The notes beneath the pieces were generated by a model, which ran no database searches, was not told the DNA's origin, and was given only the letters and a program-made list of their open reading frames with translations. The position numbers and the translations under genes were made by a program. From NCBI GenBank assembly GCA_020072925.1, contig JAIQGA010000001.1:1-64000 (forward strand): 64,000 bases of DNA. Reading direction: 5' to 3'. Below are positions 34,124 to 42,792 of the stretch, one piece after another (within the stretch, counting starts at the first letter, position 1; each line of letters starts with the position of its first letter). Origin of the DNA: Terriglobia bacterium. GTDB lineage: Bacteria > Acidobacteriota > Terriglobia > UBA7540.

Positions 34124-35794
34124 GCCATCATAATGCGGTCCGCCGCCGCCCTCGGGGCAGACCCACGTAATGATCTGGTACGGGTCGGCGATGTCGCAAG
34201 TCTTGCAGTGCACGCAATTGGAGGCGTTGATCTTCAGGTGTTTCCCCGAGCGGTCGGGGTTCTCTTCCATCTCATACACTGCGGCGGGGCAGAAGTACTG
34301 GCACGGGTTGCCATACTCCACAGTGCAGCGATGGTTGCAGATGTCAAAGTCTGTCACGCGCAGATGGCAGGGTTGGTCTTCTTCATGATGAGTTCCGGAA
34401 TGGTAAACGTCCGAGAGCTTATCGAAGGTGAGGTGGCCGTCGGACTTGGCGCGCGCGTATTCGGCGCCCGCAACTTCCGCCAGATGTTTCATGCGCTCGT
34501 GACCCGCGCGCACGGGATAACGCGCGTGGAGTCCGCGGCCGCCGGTGATGAATTGCAGTCCGCCGTTCAGCGCGCCGCGCCAGAAGCCGCGCTCGAAGCC
34601 CTGATGGTAGTTCCGCACCTTCCAAAGCTCTTCGTTGACCCAACTGTTCCGCCAGCGCGTTTCAAATCCCGCGAGCGTTGTGGCGGAGAAGTCGTTCTTC
34701 AGGAGCGCTTCGAAAATCGTTTCCGCGGCCTGCATGCCGGTCTTCATTGCCAGGTGAATGCCCTTCAGTCGCTGCGAGTTCAGAAATCCCGCGGAGTCGC
34801 CCACAATCAGCGCGCCGTCCGTGGCGGCGGAGGGAATGGAGAAGTATCCGCCCTCCGGTATGGCTTTCGCACCGTAGCGCACCATCTGCCCGCCGTCGAG
34901 CAGTTTCCTCACCCAGGGATGAGTCTTGAATTGCTGGAAAGCGTTGTGTGCATCGAAGCGCGGGTCTTCATAATCGAGCCCTGCCACTAGACCCACCGAC
35001 AGGAGCGTCTGCGAGAGGGCATAGATGAATCCCCCGCCAAACTGCCGCGAGGTCAGTGGCCAGCCGGCGGTGTGAATGACCTGGCCTTTCGACAAGCGTC
35101 CCGCAGGGATTTCCCACAGTTCTTTCACTCCCACGGCGTAGACCTGGGGATTGCGCCCTTTGTCGAGACCTAGTCGTGCAACCAACTGCTTAGTCAACGA
35201 GCCGCGCGGGCCTTCGGCGAAGACCGTCACCTTAGCGTGGAGGTCGTACCCGGGCTGGAAATTCGCCTTGGGCTTGCCGTCGCGGTCCACGCCCTTGTCG
35301 TCGGTTCGCACGCCGGCGACGCGCGCGCCGTCGTAAAGCACTTCCATGCCCGCGAACCCTGCGAACACACTCACGCCAGCGCGCTCGACCCACTCACCCA
35401 ACCACTTCGCCAGTTTGTTGACGGAAACCACGTAATGGCCGTGGTTGCGCAGGAAGGGAGGGTTGACCGGGAATTTCCACTGGCCGCGCTCGGTGAAAAA
35501 ATAGACAGCGTCGCCGGTAACTGGCGATTCGAGTGGCGCGTCTTGCGTCTCGAAGTCGGGGACAAGCTCGCGCAACGCGCGCGGATCGAGCACGGCGCCG
35601 GAAAGGCAATGCGCGCCAATCTCGCTGGCCTTCTCGAGCAGGTAGATGTTCTCGCTACTGAGCTGCGGCGTGGCGGATTTTTCGTTGTGCGCCTTAATGA
35701 GTTGCGCAAGACGCAGGGCGCAACTGAGGCCGGCCGGCCCCGCGCCCACGATCAGCACATCGGTCTCAAGCGTTTCGCGCGCGATATCCGCCAT
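34118..35794 (-). CDS. Electron-transfer flavoprotein:quinone oxidoreductase
   Basis: 558 residues. N-terminal FAD site VLIVGAGPAGLSCALRLAQ (about 13-31), GG-doublet and ubiquinone region in the middle, and a C-terminal 4Fe-4S motif set: NHRCTVEYGNPCQYFCPAAV and NCVHCKTCDIADP. It takes electrons from reduced ETF (fatty-acid and amino-acid oxidation) into the quinone pool at the membrane surface. ETF genes are not in the window. Its last codon and stop lie in a dispersed palindrome. Confidence 0.95.
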   Translation of the reverse strand: MADIARETLETDVLIVGAGPAGLSCALRLAQLIKAHNEKSATPQLSSENIYLLEKASEIGAHCLSGAVLDPRALRELVPDFETQDAPLESPVTGDAVYFFTERGQWKFPVNPPFLRNHGHYVVSVNKLAKWLGEWVERAGVSVFAGFAGMEVLYDGARVAGVRTDDKGVDRDGKPKANFQPGYDLHAKVTVFAEGPRGSLTKQLVARLGLDKGRNPQVYAVGVKELWEIPAGRLSKGQVIHTAGWPLTSRQFGGGFIYALSQTLLSVGLVAGLDYEDPRFDAHNAFQQFKTHPWVRKLLDGGQMVRYGAKAIPEGGYFSIPSAATDGALIVGDSAGFLNSQRLKGIHLAMKTGMQAAETIFEALLKNDFSATTLAGFETRWRNSWVNEELWKVRNYHQGFERGFWRGALNGGLQFITGGRGLHARYPVRAGHERMKHLAEVAGAEYARAKSDGHLTFDKLSDVYHSGTHHEEDQPCHLRVTDFDICNHRCTVEYGNPCQYFCPAAVYEMEENPDRSGKHLKINASNCVHCKTCDIADPYQIITWVCPEGGGGPHYDGL

Positions 35795-35854
35795 CGGCAG
35801 ACAATCCTCGAGGAGTTCTGGAGGGAGGAAAACTGTTCAGGGCGACTAAGGTCC

Positions 35855-35955
35855 GACCGCGAACTCTGTAGCGGCGGCCCCCGATCTAGTCGGGGGTGAC
35901 CGCCGGTCTTTCTGCGCTCACGCTACTTCGGCGCTCATAGAGCGCCGCTACAGCT
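35855..35955. repeat. Two adjacent GC-rich palindromes
   Basis: GTAGCGGCGGCCCCCGATCT-AGTCGGGGGTGACCGCC, then TTCGGCGCTCATAGAGCGCC and the tail GCTACAG. They lie in the gap between the ETF-quinone oxidoreductase start and the TPR gene stop. The second unit matches that at 55846-55869 (24 bases, identical as read). Confidence 0.75.
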
Positions 35956-35959
35956 CAGG

Positions 35960-36688
35960 TTACTGCGGAAGGCTTGCGATCTGGTCTTTTAAAGCGTTCG
36001 CAATCGTCTGATCCGAGCCGAACTCTTTTTGCACTTGCTCGTAAATCTGCCGCGCGCGGGCGGGCTGCGTGGTACGGAACGTGTCCGCCATAGCCATCAG
36101 CGTCGTGGCGCGCGGGACGGTCAAAGTCGGATGATCGGCCAGCGCCTGGTAGAGCTTGACGGCCTCGGCGGTCTTGCCGGTCTTCACGTACTCATCCGCC
36201 AGCGCCAATTGCGCCAGCGCCGCAATTTCGCGGTCGCGATCGTGGCCGGCCTCATCGAGCGTCTTGATGGCACCGGTGTGGTCGCCCAGCAGCGCCTGGC
36301 AGATGCCCGCGTGGTAGCGCGCGATGGCCACGGCCTTGGGTTGCGGATACATCCGGTAATTCGCGATGATGGCGAGAAATTGCCCTAACGCCTTCTTGTA
36401 TTTTTCCTGGGCGGTTGGGAACGATTGCATATCGGGGCTCGTCGTGCCCGGCGGCGGCGTCCCCACATAAGCGCGGAAAGTCTTGAGCGCCTCGCCCAAC
36501 TCCACGTTCGAGGACGACTCTTGCTTGTCCAGATAATATCGCAGGCCCGCGGCTGCCCCCACCACTACAACCACAATGATCGCAATGCTGACGACTTCCT
36601 TCGCGTGCTGCTTGAAATAATCTTCCAAATGCTCGAGGGAATCTTTGAACTCGTCGTGCTTCAGTTCTCGGCGCGTGCGTGGGTCCAC
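35960..36688 (-). CDS. Membrane-anchored TPR protein, YfgM-like
   Basis: 242 residues. Cytoplasmic N-terminus (KHDEFKDSLEHLEDYFKQHA), one transmembrane segment (about 33-52) and TPR-like helices to the end (AVAIARYHAGICQALLGDHT, IAALAQLALADEYVKTGKTA). E. coli YfgM has this layout and works with the periplasmic chaperone network and the SecYEG translocon. Domain match is by layout and helix pattern, not by a unique motif. Confidence 0.8.
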   Translation of the reverse strand: MDPRTRRELKHDEFKDSLEHLEDYFKQHAKEVVSIAIIVVVVVGAAAGLRYYLDKQESSSNVELGEALKTFRAYVGTPPPGTTSPDMQSFPTAQEKYKKALGQFLAIIANYRMYPQPKAVAIARYHAGICQALLGDHTGAIKTLDEAGHDRDREIAALAQLALADEYVKTGKTAEAVKLYQALADHPTLTVPRATTLMAMADTFRTTQPARARQIYEQVQKEFGSDQTIANALKDQIASLPQ

Positions 36689-36896
36689 AGTCTTGGCTCC
36701 TTGCGTTGGCTTGAGATACTCATCTTAACAACCGCCCGCGAGGGCGTCAATCCGCGCGTTGATCTCGTGTCAGCCTGTCGGCAATCAGGAGGGCCGGATC
36801 TTCGCCAACACTCTTGCCGTCGGCGGCGATTCCATGTCCCCCACGTCTGGCGTACAATGCTTGCCGGTCCACGAGCCTGGGAGAAGGGAGGGGCGC

Positions 36897-37646
36897 ATGG
36901 TTTCCGAATCGCACGCCAGCTTGCCGTTGCCGGCAGTGGCCATCGGCTTCCGGCCGGAATTTCTGGATTTCCGGCGGGGCATCCGAGTAGGAAATCTCGA
37001 GGACCACGAGCGCATTACGCGCATCCTGAAACTGGCGTTGGAAGCGCGCTACCGGCAGGCCTTCGTCACAGAGCGCTGGGGACGCGGCGTTTTCTGGCAA
37101 TGGATCGGCTACCTGCCCCGCGCCAATCGCGCCGCCAAGCCGCTCTCCTCGCACGTCAGTTTCGGCTGCGCGAAGTTCTTCCTCTCCGTGGATACGGACG
37201 AGCGTGTCTTTAAGTGCGGCTTACAAGTTGAGCGCGGCTACGTGCGCGCCCCACGCGCCTCCGGCCAAGGCCGGCTGCAGTCTGACTGGGACTGGCATCG
37301 GCTGCTGAAGTCGCTCAAGCCCCAGAGCGCTATCGAGCGCGAGCTCAAGCGCCTGGTGCAGCGCGAGGGTTTTCAGATTTGGGCAGGAAGCTATGAAGAC
37401 GAGTCGGAGACTTACACCCAGGAAAATTTCCCCAGCATGCAGCGACTGCGCATAACGCTGCTCGAGGCGCCGGGAAATCACTGGGCGGGTTTTCAGCTCT
37501 ATTATCCCATGACGGAAGAGGAAGTGCGCGGCAGCACGGGCGTCGACTTGGTCGAGTCGATGGTTGCGGTATTCGACGAAGTCACCCCCACCATGAACCG
37601 GTGCATGCAGGTCCGGTTGTCGCGAGAGTCGAAAGTTGAGAGTTGA
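36897..37646 (+). CDS. Hypothetical protein, repeat-derived C-terminus
   Basis: 249 residues from the ATG at 36897 (GGGAGGGG 4-5 bases upstream). Soluble and mixed alpha/beta, with several Trp (FWQWIGYL, SDWDWHRLL, NHWAGFQLYYP). No known family recognised. The last residues, SRESKVES, are encoded by the text-like repeat GAGAGTCGAAAGTTGAGAG, which seems to have replaced or extended the original end. Confidence 0.75.
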   Translation: MVSESHASLPLPAVAIGFRPEFLDFRRGIRVGNLEDHERITRILKLALEARYRQAFVTERWGRGVFWQWIGYLPRANRAAKPLSSHVSFGCAKFFLSVDTDERVFKCGLQVERGYVRAPRASGQGRLQSDWDWHRLLKSLKPQSAIERELKRLVQREGFQIWAGSYEDESETYTQENFPSMQRLRITLLEAPGNHWAGFQLYYPMTEEEVRGSTGVDLVESMVAVFDEVTPTMNRCMQVRLSRESKVES

Positions 37647-37662
37647 GAGTCGAAAGTTGAAA
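37618..37662. repeat. Text-like repeat at the end of a coding frame
   Basis: GAGAGTCGAAAGTTGAGAGT repeated with small changes (GAGAGTCGAAAGTTGAAAGG). It overlaps the last seven codons of the gene ending at 37646. Confidence 0.7.
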
Positions 37663-37736
37663 GGCGCAGGACTTTGCTTCTTAACTAAACCTTTCCACCA
37701 CCGGAAGCCGGTCGTCAATCGAAACCGGGCGACTTT

Positions 37737-38003
37737 GTGGCCAACCAAATTCCGATTCCTGCGCGCGGACGCCCTCAGGGGGGCGCAGCGCGGGCACGGC
37801 TGGAATCCAAGCTGCGCGAATACGTTTACCCGGCACTCCGTAACAATCCCCACTGGGGACAGAATATCAAGCGCCTCAAGAACTGGGATCCTCACACGTG
37901 GCGCTACCGCGCGGGGGACTGGCGATTCTTCTATGAAATCGACGATCGCCAAAGACTGGTTTTCATTACCATTGCCGATCACCGCAGACAAGCCTACCGG
38001 TAA
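37737..38003 (+). CDS. RelE/ParE-family toxin, no antitoxin beside it
   Basis: 88 residues from a GTG at 37737; the start is uncertain. The conserved core is LRNNPHWGQNIKRLKNW, WRYRAGDWRFFYEIDD and FITIADHRRQAYR, which matches the RelE/ParE fold (basic, YR-x-GDWR-x-xYEI, HRR-x-xY). These toxins cut mRNA on the ribosome or poison gyrase. Usually an antitoxin gene overlaps or directly precedes it; the 90 bases upstream are repeat and short noncoding sequence. It is probably a solitary relic. Confidence 0.72.
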   Translation: MANQIPIPARGRPQGGAARARLESKLREYVYPALRNNPHWGQNIKRLKNWDPHTWRYRAGDWRFFYEIDDRQRLVFITIADHRRQAYR

Positions 38004-38146
38004 TCACTTCTTTGCCTTGCTCCGGCAAATGTGAACTTCAGCGAAATTGCACGGGGAGGGTGGCACGTTCGGGAGTAAGATAGGCGCGCCAAGGGCGCGG
38101 GTCGCGAAAAGGCCCGCGGAATCCACCACGCACAGGGAGCCGAGCC

Positions 38147-39070
<924 letters not shown>

Positions 39071-39164
39071 CTCGGGTCGCGGCATGTGCGCCACAAGACA
39101 ACTCATCCTCGCCCGAGGATGCGGGGTCTGATTGTACCTCGAAGCACTTCCGCAATCGGAGGAA

Positions 39165-39275
39165 AAGATGCCAACACAGAGGTCGCGGAGGACTGATGGA
39201 GTTCACGGAGATGGCATACGGTATCTTGCTCTGCGGCCTCATATCCTCTGCTCCGTGTACTCTGTGTTGGGTCTT
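39165..39275. repeat. Inverted repeat of CAACACAGAGG type
   Basis: Left arm AACACAGAGGTCGCGGAGGA, right arm TCCTCTGCTCCGTGTACTCT followed by GTGTTGG. The arms are imperfect reverse complements about 50 bases apart, so a long stem-loop is possible. It lies in the gap of about 350 bases before arsR; no gene is seen there. Confidence 0.6.
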
Positions 39276-39371
39276 CTCTTCGTCTGCCGGTGAGGTTCTC
39301 TGTTACGCCAAATTGCCTGCGGACGCCTTGGCCTGATCTTCTTGGTCGGAGACGCATGCGGCATTTTTCCC

Positions 39372-39400
39372 TTGACATGTCCCCATTTCATATGCATAAT
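39372..39400 (+). promoter_or_regulatory. arsR promoter
   Basis: TTGACA (39372-39377), 17 bases, then CATAAT (39395-39400): a perfect -35, optimal spacing and a five-of-six -10. Transcription should begin near 39406-39408, about 10 bases before the arsR ATG at 39418, so the message has almost no leader. Confidence 0.8.
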
Positions 39401-39410
39401 AGCGCATATG
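39389..39410. promoter_or_regulatory. Probable ArsR operator
   Basis: CATATGC, 8 bases, GCATATG: a perfect 7-base inverted repeat that covers the -10 box and the expected transcription start of arsR. An ArsR dimer bound here would block RNA polymerase, and arsenite binding would release it (family knowledge). Confidence 0.7.
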
Positions 39411-39417
39411 AGTGATT

Positions 39418-39846
39418 ATGGATCGTGATGCGGAAGTCTTTCAAAGCCTGGCGGAGCCGACGCGCCTGCGTCTTCTGAACATCCTGCGGCAGGCGGGAGA
39501 GGTTTGCGTGTGCGAACTGGTGGACGCCCTCCAATTGCCGCAATACAACGTTTCGCGCCACCTCCATGTTCTGGCGCAAGCCGGATTGCTCGAAGACCGG
39601 CGCTGCGGCAAGTGGATTTACTACCGCATCGCAAAAGATCTGAAGCCTTACCAGCGGGCGGTGCTCCGCGCGCTCGATGAGCTTCGGGAGGAGCGCGAGG
39701 ACTTCCAGCAGGACGAGGCGCGCGCCAGCCGAAGGCTCAAGCTCCGCCGGGATGGCGCGTGCTGCTTGGGGCTGGGTGGGCTTCGCAGGCTGCTGAAGAT
39801 AAGGGAAGACGGGAAGGCGGAAGAAGTTCAAAAGTCGAAGAGTTAG
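39418..39846 (+). CDS. arsR: ArsR-family arsenic-responsive repressor
   Basis: 142 residues from the ATG at 39418; a GTG at 39412 is in frame. Winged helix with the As(III)-binding Cys pair in GEVCVCELVDAL, equal to the ELCVCDL site of classical ArsR, then LPQYNVSRHLHVLAQAGLLE as the recognition helix. The promoter overlaps a palindromic operator, and arsM follows, so arsenite induction is likely. The C-terminal residues EEVQKSKS are encoded by a text-like repeat (GTTCAAAAGTCGAAGAG) that runs into the gene. Confidence 0.9.
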   Translation: MDRDAEVFQSLAEPTRLRLLNILRQAGEVCVCELVDALQLPQYNVSRHLHVLAQAGLLEDRRCGKWIYYRIAKDLKPYQRAVLRALDELREEREDFQQDEARASRRLKLRRDGACCLGLGGLRRLLKIREDGKAEEVQKSKS

Positions 39847-39912
39847 AAGAGTTGAAGGAGTCGAGAGCACCGAACTCCACGCTTTAACTTCTTCAACTCT
39901 TCAACAGTTCAA
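39820..39912. repeat. Text-like repeats between arsR and arsM
   Basis: GAAGTTCAAAAGTCGAAGAG, AGAAGAGTTGAAGGAGTCGA, then the inverted form AACTTCTTCAACTCTTCAAC. The arms are reverse complements and could form a stem between arsR and arsM. It supplies the last codons of arsR. Confidence 0.65.
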
Positions 39913-39953
39913 TACGAGCCATCGTCCACAAAACTCATGAGGAGAGGAATCAT

Positions 39954-40730
39954 ATGACAAGCGACGAATCGGAAGCCAATGCCACCACCATCAAGAAGGC
40001 CGTGGAAGAACACTACGCGGCGATTGCGCAGGGGAAGGTGAAAAGCTGCTGCAATACGGCGGAACCAACGCCCGAACAACTCTACAACATTGCCACGGCC
40101 GTCCAAGGGTACAAAGCCGACGACCTCGCCGCGATTCCCGAGGGGGCCAATCTGGGCCTGGGCTGCGGTGACCCAACCGCCCAGGCGGATCTCGAAGCCG
40201 GCCAGACCGTACTCGATTTGGGCAGCGGAGCGGGAATCGATTGCTTTCTCGCGGCGCGGAGGGTAGGGCCTTCGGGACGGGTAATTGGCGTGGACATGAC
40301 AGATGCGATGCTCGCCAAGGCCCGCGAGAACGCCGCGCTCGGCGGGTTCACGAACGTGGAGTTCCGCAAGGGTGAAATCGAAGATCTGCCTGTGGCATCT
40401 GGCACAGTGGACCGGATCATTTCGAATTGCGTGATTAATCTTGCTCCGGACAAAGCGAAGGTTTTTGCCGAGGCTTATCGCGTCTTGAAGCCGGGCGGAG
40501 CCGTCACGGTTTCCGACATTGTTTCTTTCGGCGATGTCCCGCCGACCGTGCGCGCGGACATGGAAGCCTGGGCCGGCTGCACGGCCGGGGCGCTGGACAA
40601 GCAGGTTTATCTCGATACGATTCGCCGCGCGGGCTTCCGCGAGGTGAACGTCCTGAAGGATGTGACTTACGAATACCAGCGCGGCGCGGACTACGGGTTC
40701 GCGAGCGTCACAGTCCGAGCCGTGAAGTGA
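39954..40730 (+). CDS. arsM: Arsenite S-adenosylmethionine methyltransferase
   Basis: 258 residues; GAGGAGAGGAA before the ATG. SAM-binding motif VLDLGSGAGIDCFLAAR. The arsenic-binding cysteines of the family are present: CC near 32-33, Cys71 in LGLGCGDP, Cys159 in SNCVINL and Cys209 in GCTAGAL. It methylates As(III) stepwise to methylated, partly volatile forms. It is preceded by arsR in the same direction (107-base gap filled by a repeat), so the pair is an ars operon without an efflux pump in view. Confidence 0.95.
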   Translation: MTSDESEANATTIKKAVEEHYAAIAQGKVKSCCNTAEPTPEQLYNIATAVQGYKADDLAAIPEGANLGLGCGDPTAQADLEAGQTVLDLGSGAGIDCFLAARRVGPSGRVIGVDMTDAMLAKARENAALGGFTNVEFRKGEIEDLPVASGTVDRIISNCVINLAPDKAKVFAEAYRVLKPGGAVTVSDIVSFGDVPPTVRADMEAWAGCTAGALDKQVYLDTIRRAGFREVNVLKDVTYEYQRGADYGFASVTVRAVK

Positions 40731-40734
40731 GACA

Positions 40735-40758
40735 CCCCTCCACCGGGTGGTGAAGGGG
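40735..40758. terminator. Hairpin between arsM and a convergent gene
   Basis: Stem CCCCT-C-CACC paired with GGTG-A-AGGGG, directly after the arsM stop and 38 bases before the stop of the opposing gene. No T-run follows, so it may be a weak or Rho-assisted end. Confidence 0.5.
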
Positions 40759-40796
40759 CGACAAGTTCGAGGCGCCCGCGGCGCGCCCGGACGAGC

Positions 40797-41483
40797 TCAG
40801 TGCCCCGCGCCGAGACTCTGCTCGCTGACATGAATGCCGGTCGGCGTGCTGTGACCCTCGAGCTCGAGCGCGCGCATCAACTGATAATTGAGCTGCGTGC
40901 CCGCGGGCAGGTTCAGGTCTTTACCACGCCGGCGCATTCGGTCCACCAGTCCCGCCGTGCCGCCCACCGCGGCCCCGACGATGGGATGGTGGAAGATCAA
41001 TCCCAGAAGAGTCCCGACGCCTGTGCCGCCTCCAATCTCTTCAATACTCTCGATCCGGGAGGTCGGACCCTTGATGGTGCCTTCCGCCCCATCCACCTTG
41101 GCGCCTTCCGCGCCATAGGTGGTGAGCAGCACGGCGGTCAACGAGAAGGTGCGTCCGCCGGGCAGGGCGAGCGTTTCTGGCAGCAGGCGCATTTCGCCCA
41201 CGCCCTTGATGCGGCCCGGGCGTTGCAGATTGGCGATGCGGCCCTGGATCGTCGAACCTACGGGGATCGCCTCCCGACCGTCAATCATCACGGGTTCTGA
41301 GACGGTGGCCTGGAAGGCCTGACCCGCAGTATTCAATTTGGTGGTGAGAGTCTCCGCGATGCGGCAGTGAATTACGGTGCCGGCGGGAATGGAAACCTTG
41401 GCGCCGGTCGTTACAGTCGCAGCGGAGAGAAACGAAACAGTGGCGAGGCTTGCTAAAACGGCCAGCAAAGCGCGCTTGACCAT
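40797..41483 (-). CDS. Secreted protein of unknown function, TrbI/VirB10-like beta repeats
   Basis: 228 residues. Signal peptide (MVKRALLAVLASLATVSFLS, then AA). The middle has VSIPAGTVIHCRIAETLTTK, PVMIDGREAIPVGSTIQGRI and a C-terminal NLPAGTQLNYQL, short beta modules with IPAGT and VGSxxxG turns like those in TrbI/VirB10 and FlgA-like SAF folds. A Gly-rich hydrophobic hairpin (GTGVGTLLGLIFHHPIVGAA) may insert in a membrane. Exported; role unknown. It follows the third coiled-coil paralogue on the same strand, across a strong hairpin. Confidence 0.7.
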   Translation of the reverse strand: MVKRALLAVLASLATVSFLSAATVTTGAKVSIPAGTVIHCRIAETLTTKLNTAGQAFQATVSEPVMIDGREAIPVGSTIQGRIANLQRPGRIKGVGEMRLLPETLALPGGRTFSLTAVLLTTYGAEGAKVDGAEGTIKGPTSRIESIEEIGGGTGVGTLLGLIFHHPIVGAAVGGTAGLVDRMRRRGKDLNLPAGTQLNYQLMRALELEGHSTPTGIHVSEQSLGAGH

Positions 41484-41575
41484 GGTCTAACCTCCAAAGG
41501 TTTTTTCATGGCCGGACCCTGGCGCTTTGTCCAGCGAATTTCCCGATGTGGCAAAAACCCAAGCAGCAAAGCGTG

Positions 41576-41606
41576 GGGAAGTCCGGCAACAGGTGCCGGA
41601 CTTCCC
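41576..41606 (-). terminator. Strong hairpin after the coiled-coil gene
   Basis: Perfect 13-base stem: GGGAAGTCCGGCA, loop ACAGG, TGCCGGACTTCCC. It starts 12 bases past the stop of the gene ending at 41619 (minus strand). A T-run (GGGTTTTTGCC) appears only about 22 bases further on. Most likely a transcription end or mRNA 3' protection structure. Confidence 0.6.
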
Positions 41607-41618
41607 GCGTAATCCGTC

Positions 41619-42506
41619 TTAACGCGATCCCTCCGACCGCGTCGCGACTTCCACAGCACCCTTCGGAGTACTCACGTACCCCTTAACCTGGTTGGATTGT
41701 ACACTATTCACTACGAGTTCGAAAGGCCTTTTTGAGCCGCCGATGTAGAAAATGACGGGTTCATTGACGGTCCGCCCTTTCTTGTCGATCTGCATTTCGT
41801 CGGCGACCAGGGCCATGTCAAAGCGATGACGCTTGACGTTGGTTTTCTTCAGGATCAGCTCGACGTTCGCGACCTTCGAGGGACGGTTGCGGGTCAGGGT
41901 AAACTCGAAGTAGTCGCGCTCGCCCAGCTTACGCAGGTACTCGACATCCTGATGATTCCGGGCGATCAGATTCCCCAACTCGCTCCGGGCCATGCCCAGG
42001 TCGTTGGAGATTGTACTGACGGTCTTCTTGGTGGTGTCCAGGTCGGTCCGCTGCGAGTTCAAGTCCTGGGACAGTGCCCCCACCTGCTGCTGGTCGGCCT
42101 TCTGGGCGATCTGCTGCTTCAGTTCATCAGCCTGTTGCTGCTGCGTGGTCTGAAGTTGCTCGACCATGGCGCGGGCGCGGCGGAGTTCCACGCCATTCCG
42201 CCCCAGTCGCTTCGCGGCGTTATCCAGGTCTTCCTTGACGGCCTGCAACTGTTGGGCGTTGGAAGCCTCGAGTGCCGAAATCCTGGTGGAGATCTGTTGT
42301 TCAACCTGGGAGCTCAGGGCGCGCTGCATGGCGGCCTGCTGTGCCTCCAAGGAAGTACGCATAGCACTCATTTGCGTCAACGTGTAGACCTCGCCGATCA
42401 CCATCAAGGCGAGGATTACGAACACAGCGATGAACTTCGTCGTGTGTGACGACCCATCGGAGGGGTGCACCACGACTTCTTTGCTCGACATGTCATCAAT
42501 TGGCAT
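41619..42506 (-). CDS. Membrane-anchored coiled-coil protein (window family member 3)
   Basis: 295 residues. AAGGAG lies 9 bases before the ATG. A short cytoplasmic N-terminus, a transmembrane segment (about 24-43), a coiled coil (about 45-195, rich in Gln and Leu) and a C-terminal domain (about 205-285) with LILKKTNVKRHRFDM, NEPVIFYIGGSKRPFELVVN and SVQSNQVKGYVSTPK. The C-terminal domain is the same type as in the genes at 862-1824 and 1867-2859. Neighbour on the minus strand is a secreted protein. Function unknown. Confidence 0.8.
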   Translation of the reverse strand: MPIDDMSSKEVVVHPSDGSSHTTKFIAVFVILALMVIGEVYTLTQMSAMRTSLEAQQAAMQRALSSQVEQQISTRISALEASNAQQLQAVKEDLDNAAKRLGRNGVELRRARAMVEQLQTTQQQQADELKQQIAQKADQQQVGALSQDLNSQRTDLDTTKKTVSTISNDLGMARSELGNLIARNHQDVEYLRKLGERDYFEFTLTRNRPSKVANVELILKKTNVKRHRFDMALVADEMQIDKKGRTVNEPVIFYIGGSKRPFELVVNSVQSNQVKGYVSTPKGAVEVATRSEGSR

Positions 42507-42792
42507 TTTAGGTTCTCCTTCTTCAGGGTCGCGTCGCGCGGGAGGCGCAAGGAATGATCGTCAGAGCGACCACGCCTGTCTTGTCGCACGGCTCATGCCA
42601 ACCGCTGGCCAGGCCAACTCCCTTGGAATCTTGAAGATACAGTATGTGTGTGAGGGCCTTCGTAGACTCTGTTCCGCAAATCTTACCACTGGGGTGTAAA
42701 AAGTGCGGTTGACGCACGACTGAAATCGCTGCGGTCTCTGACCAAACCAACCGACCGTCTGGTACCGAACCTCAGGTGATACAGAGGGGGAA

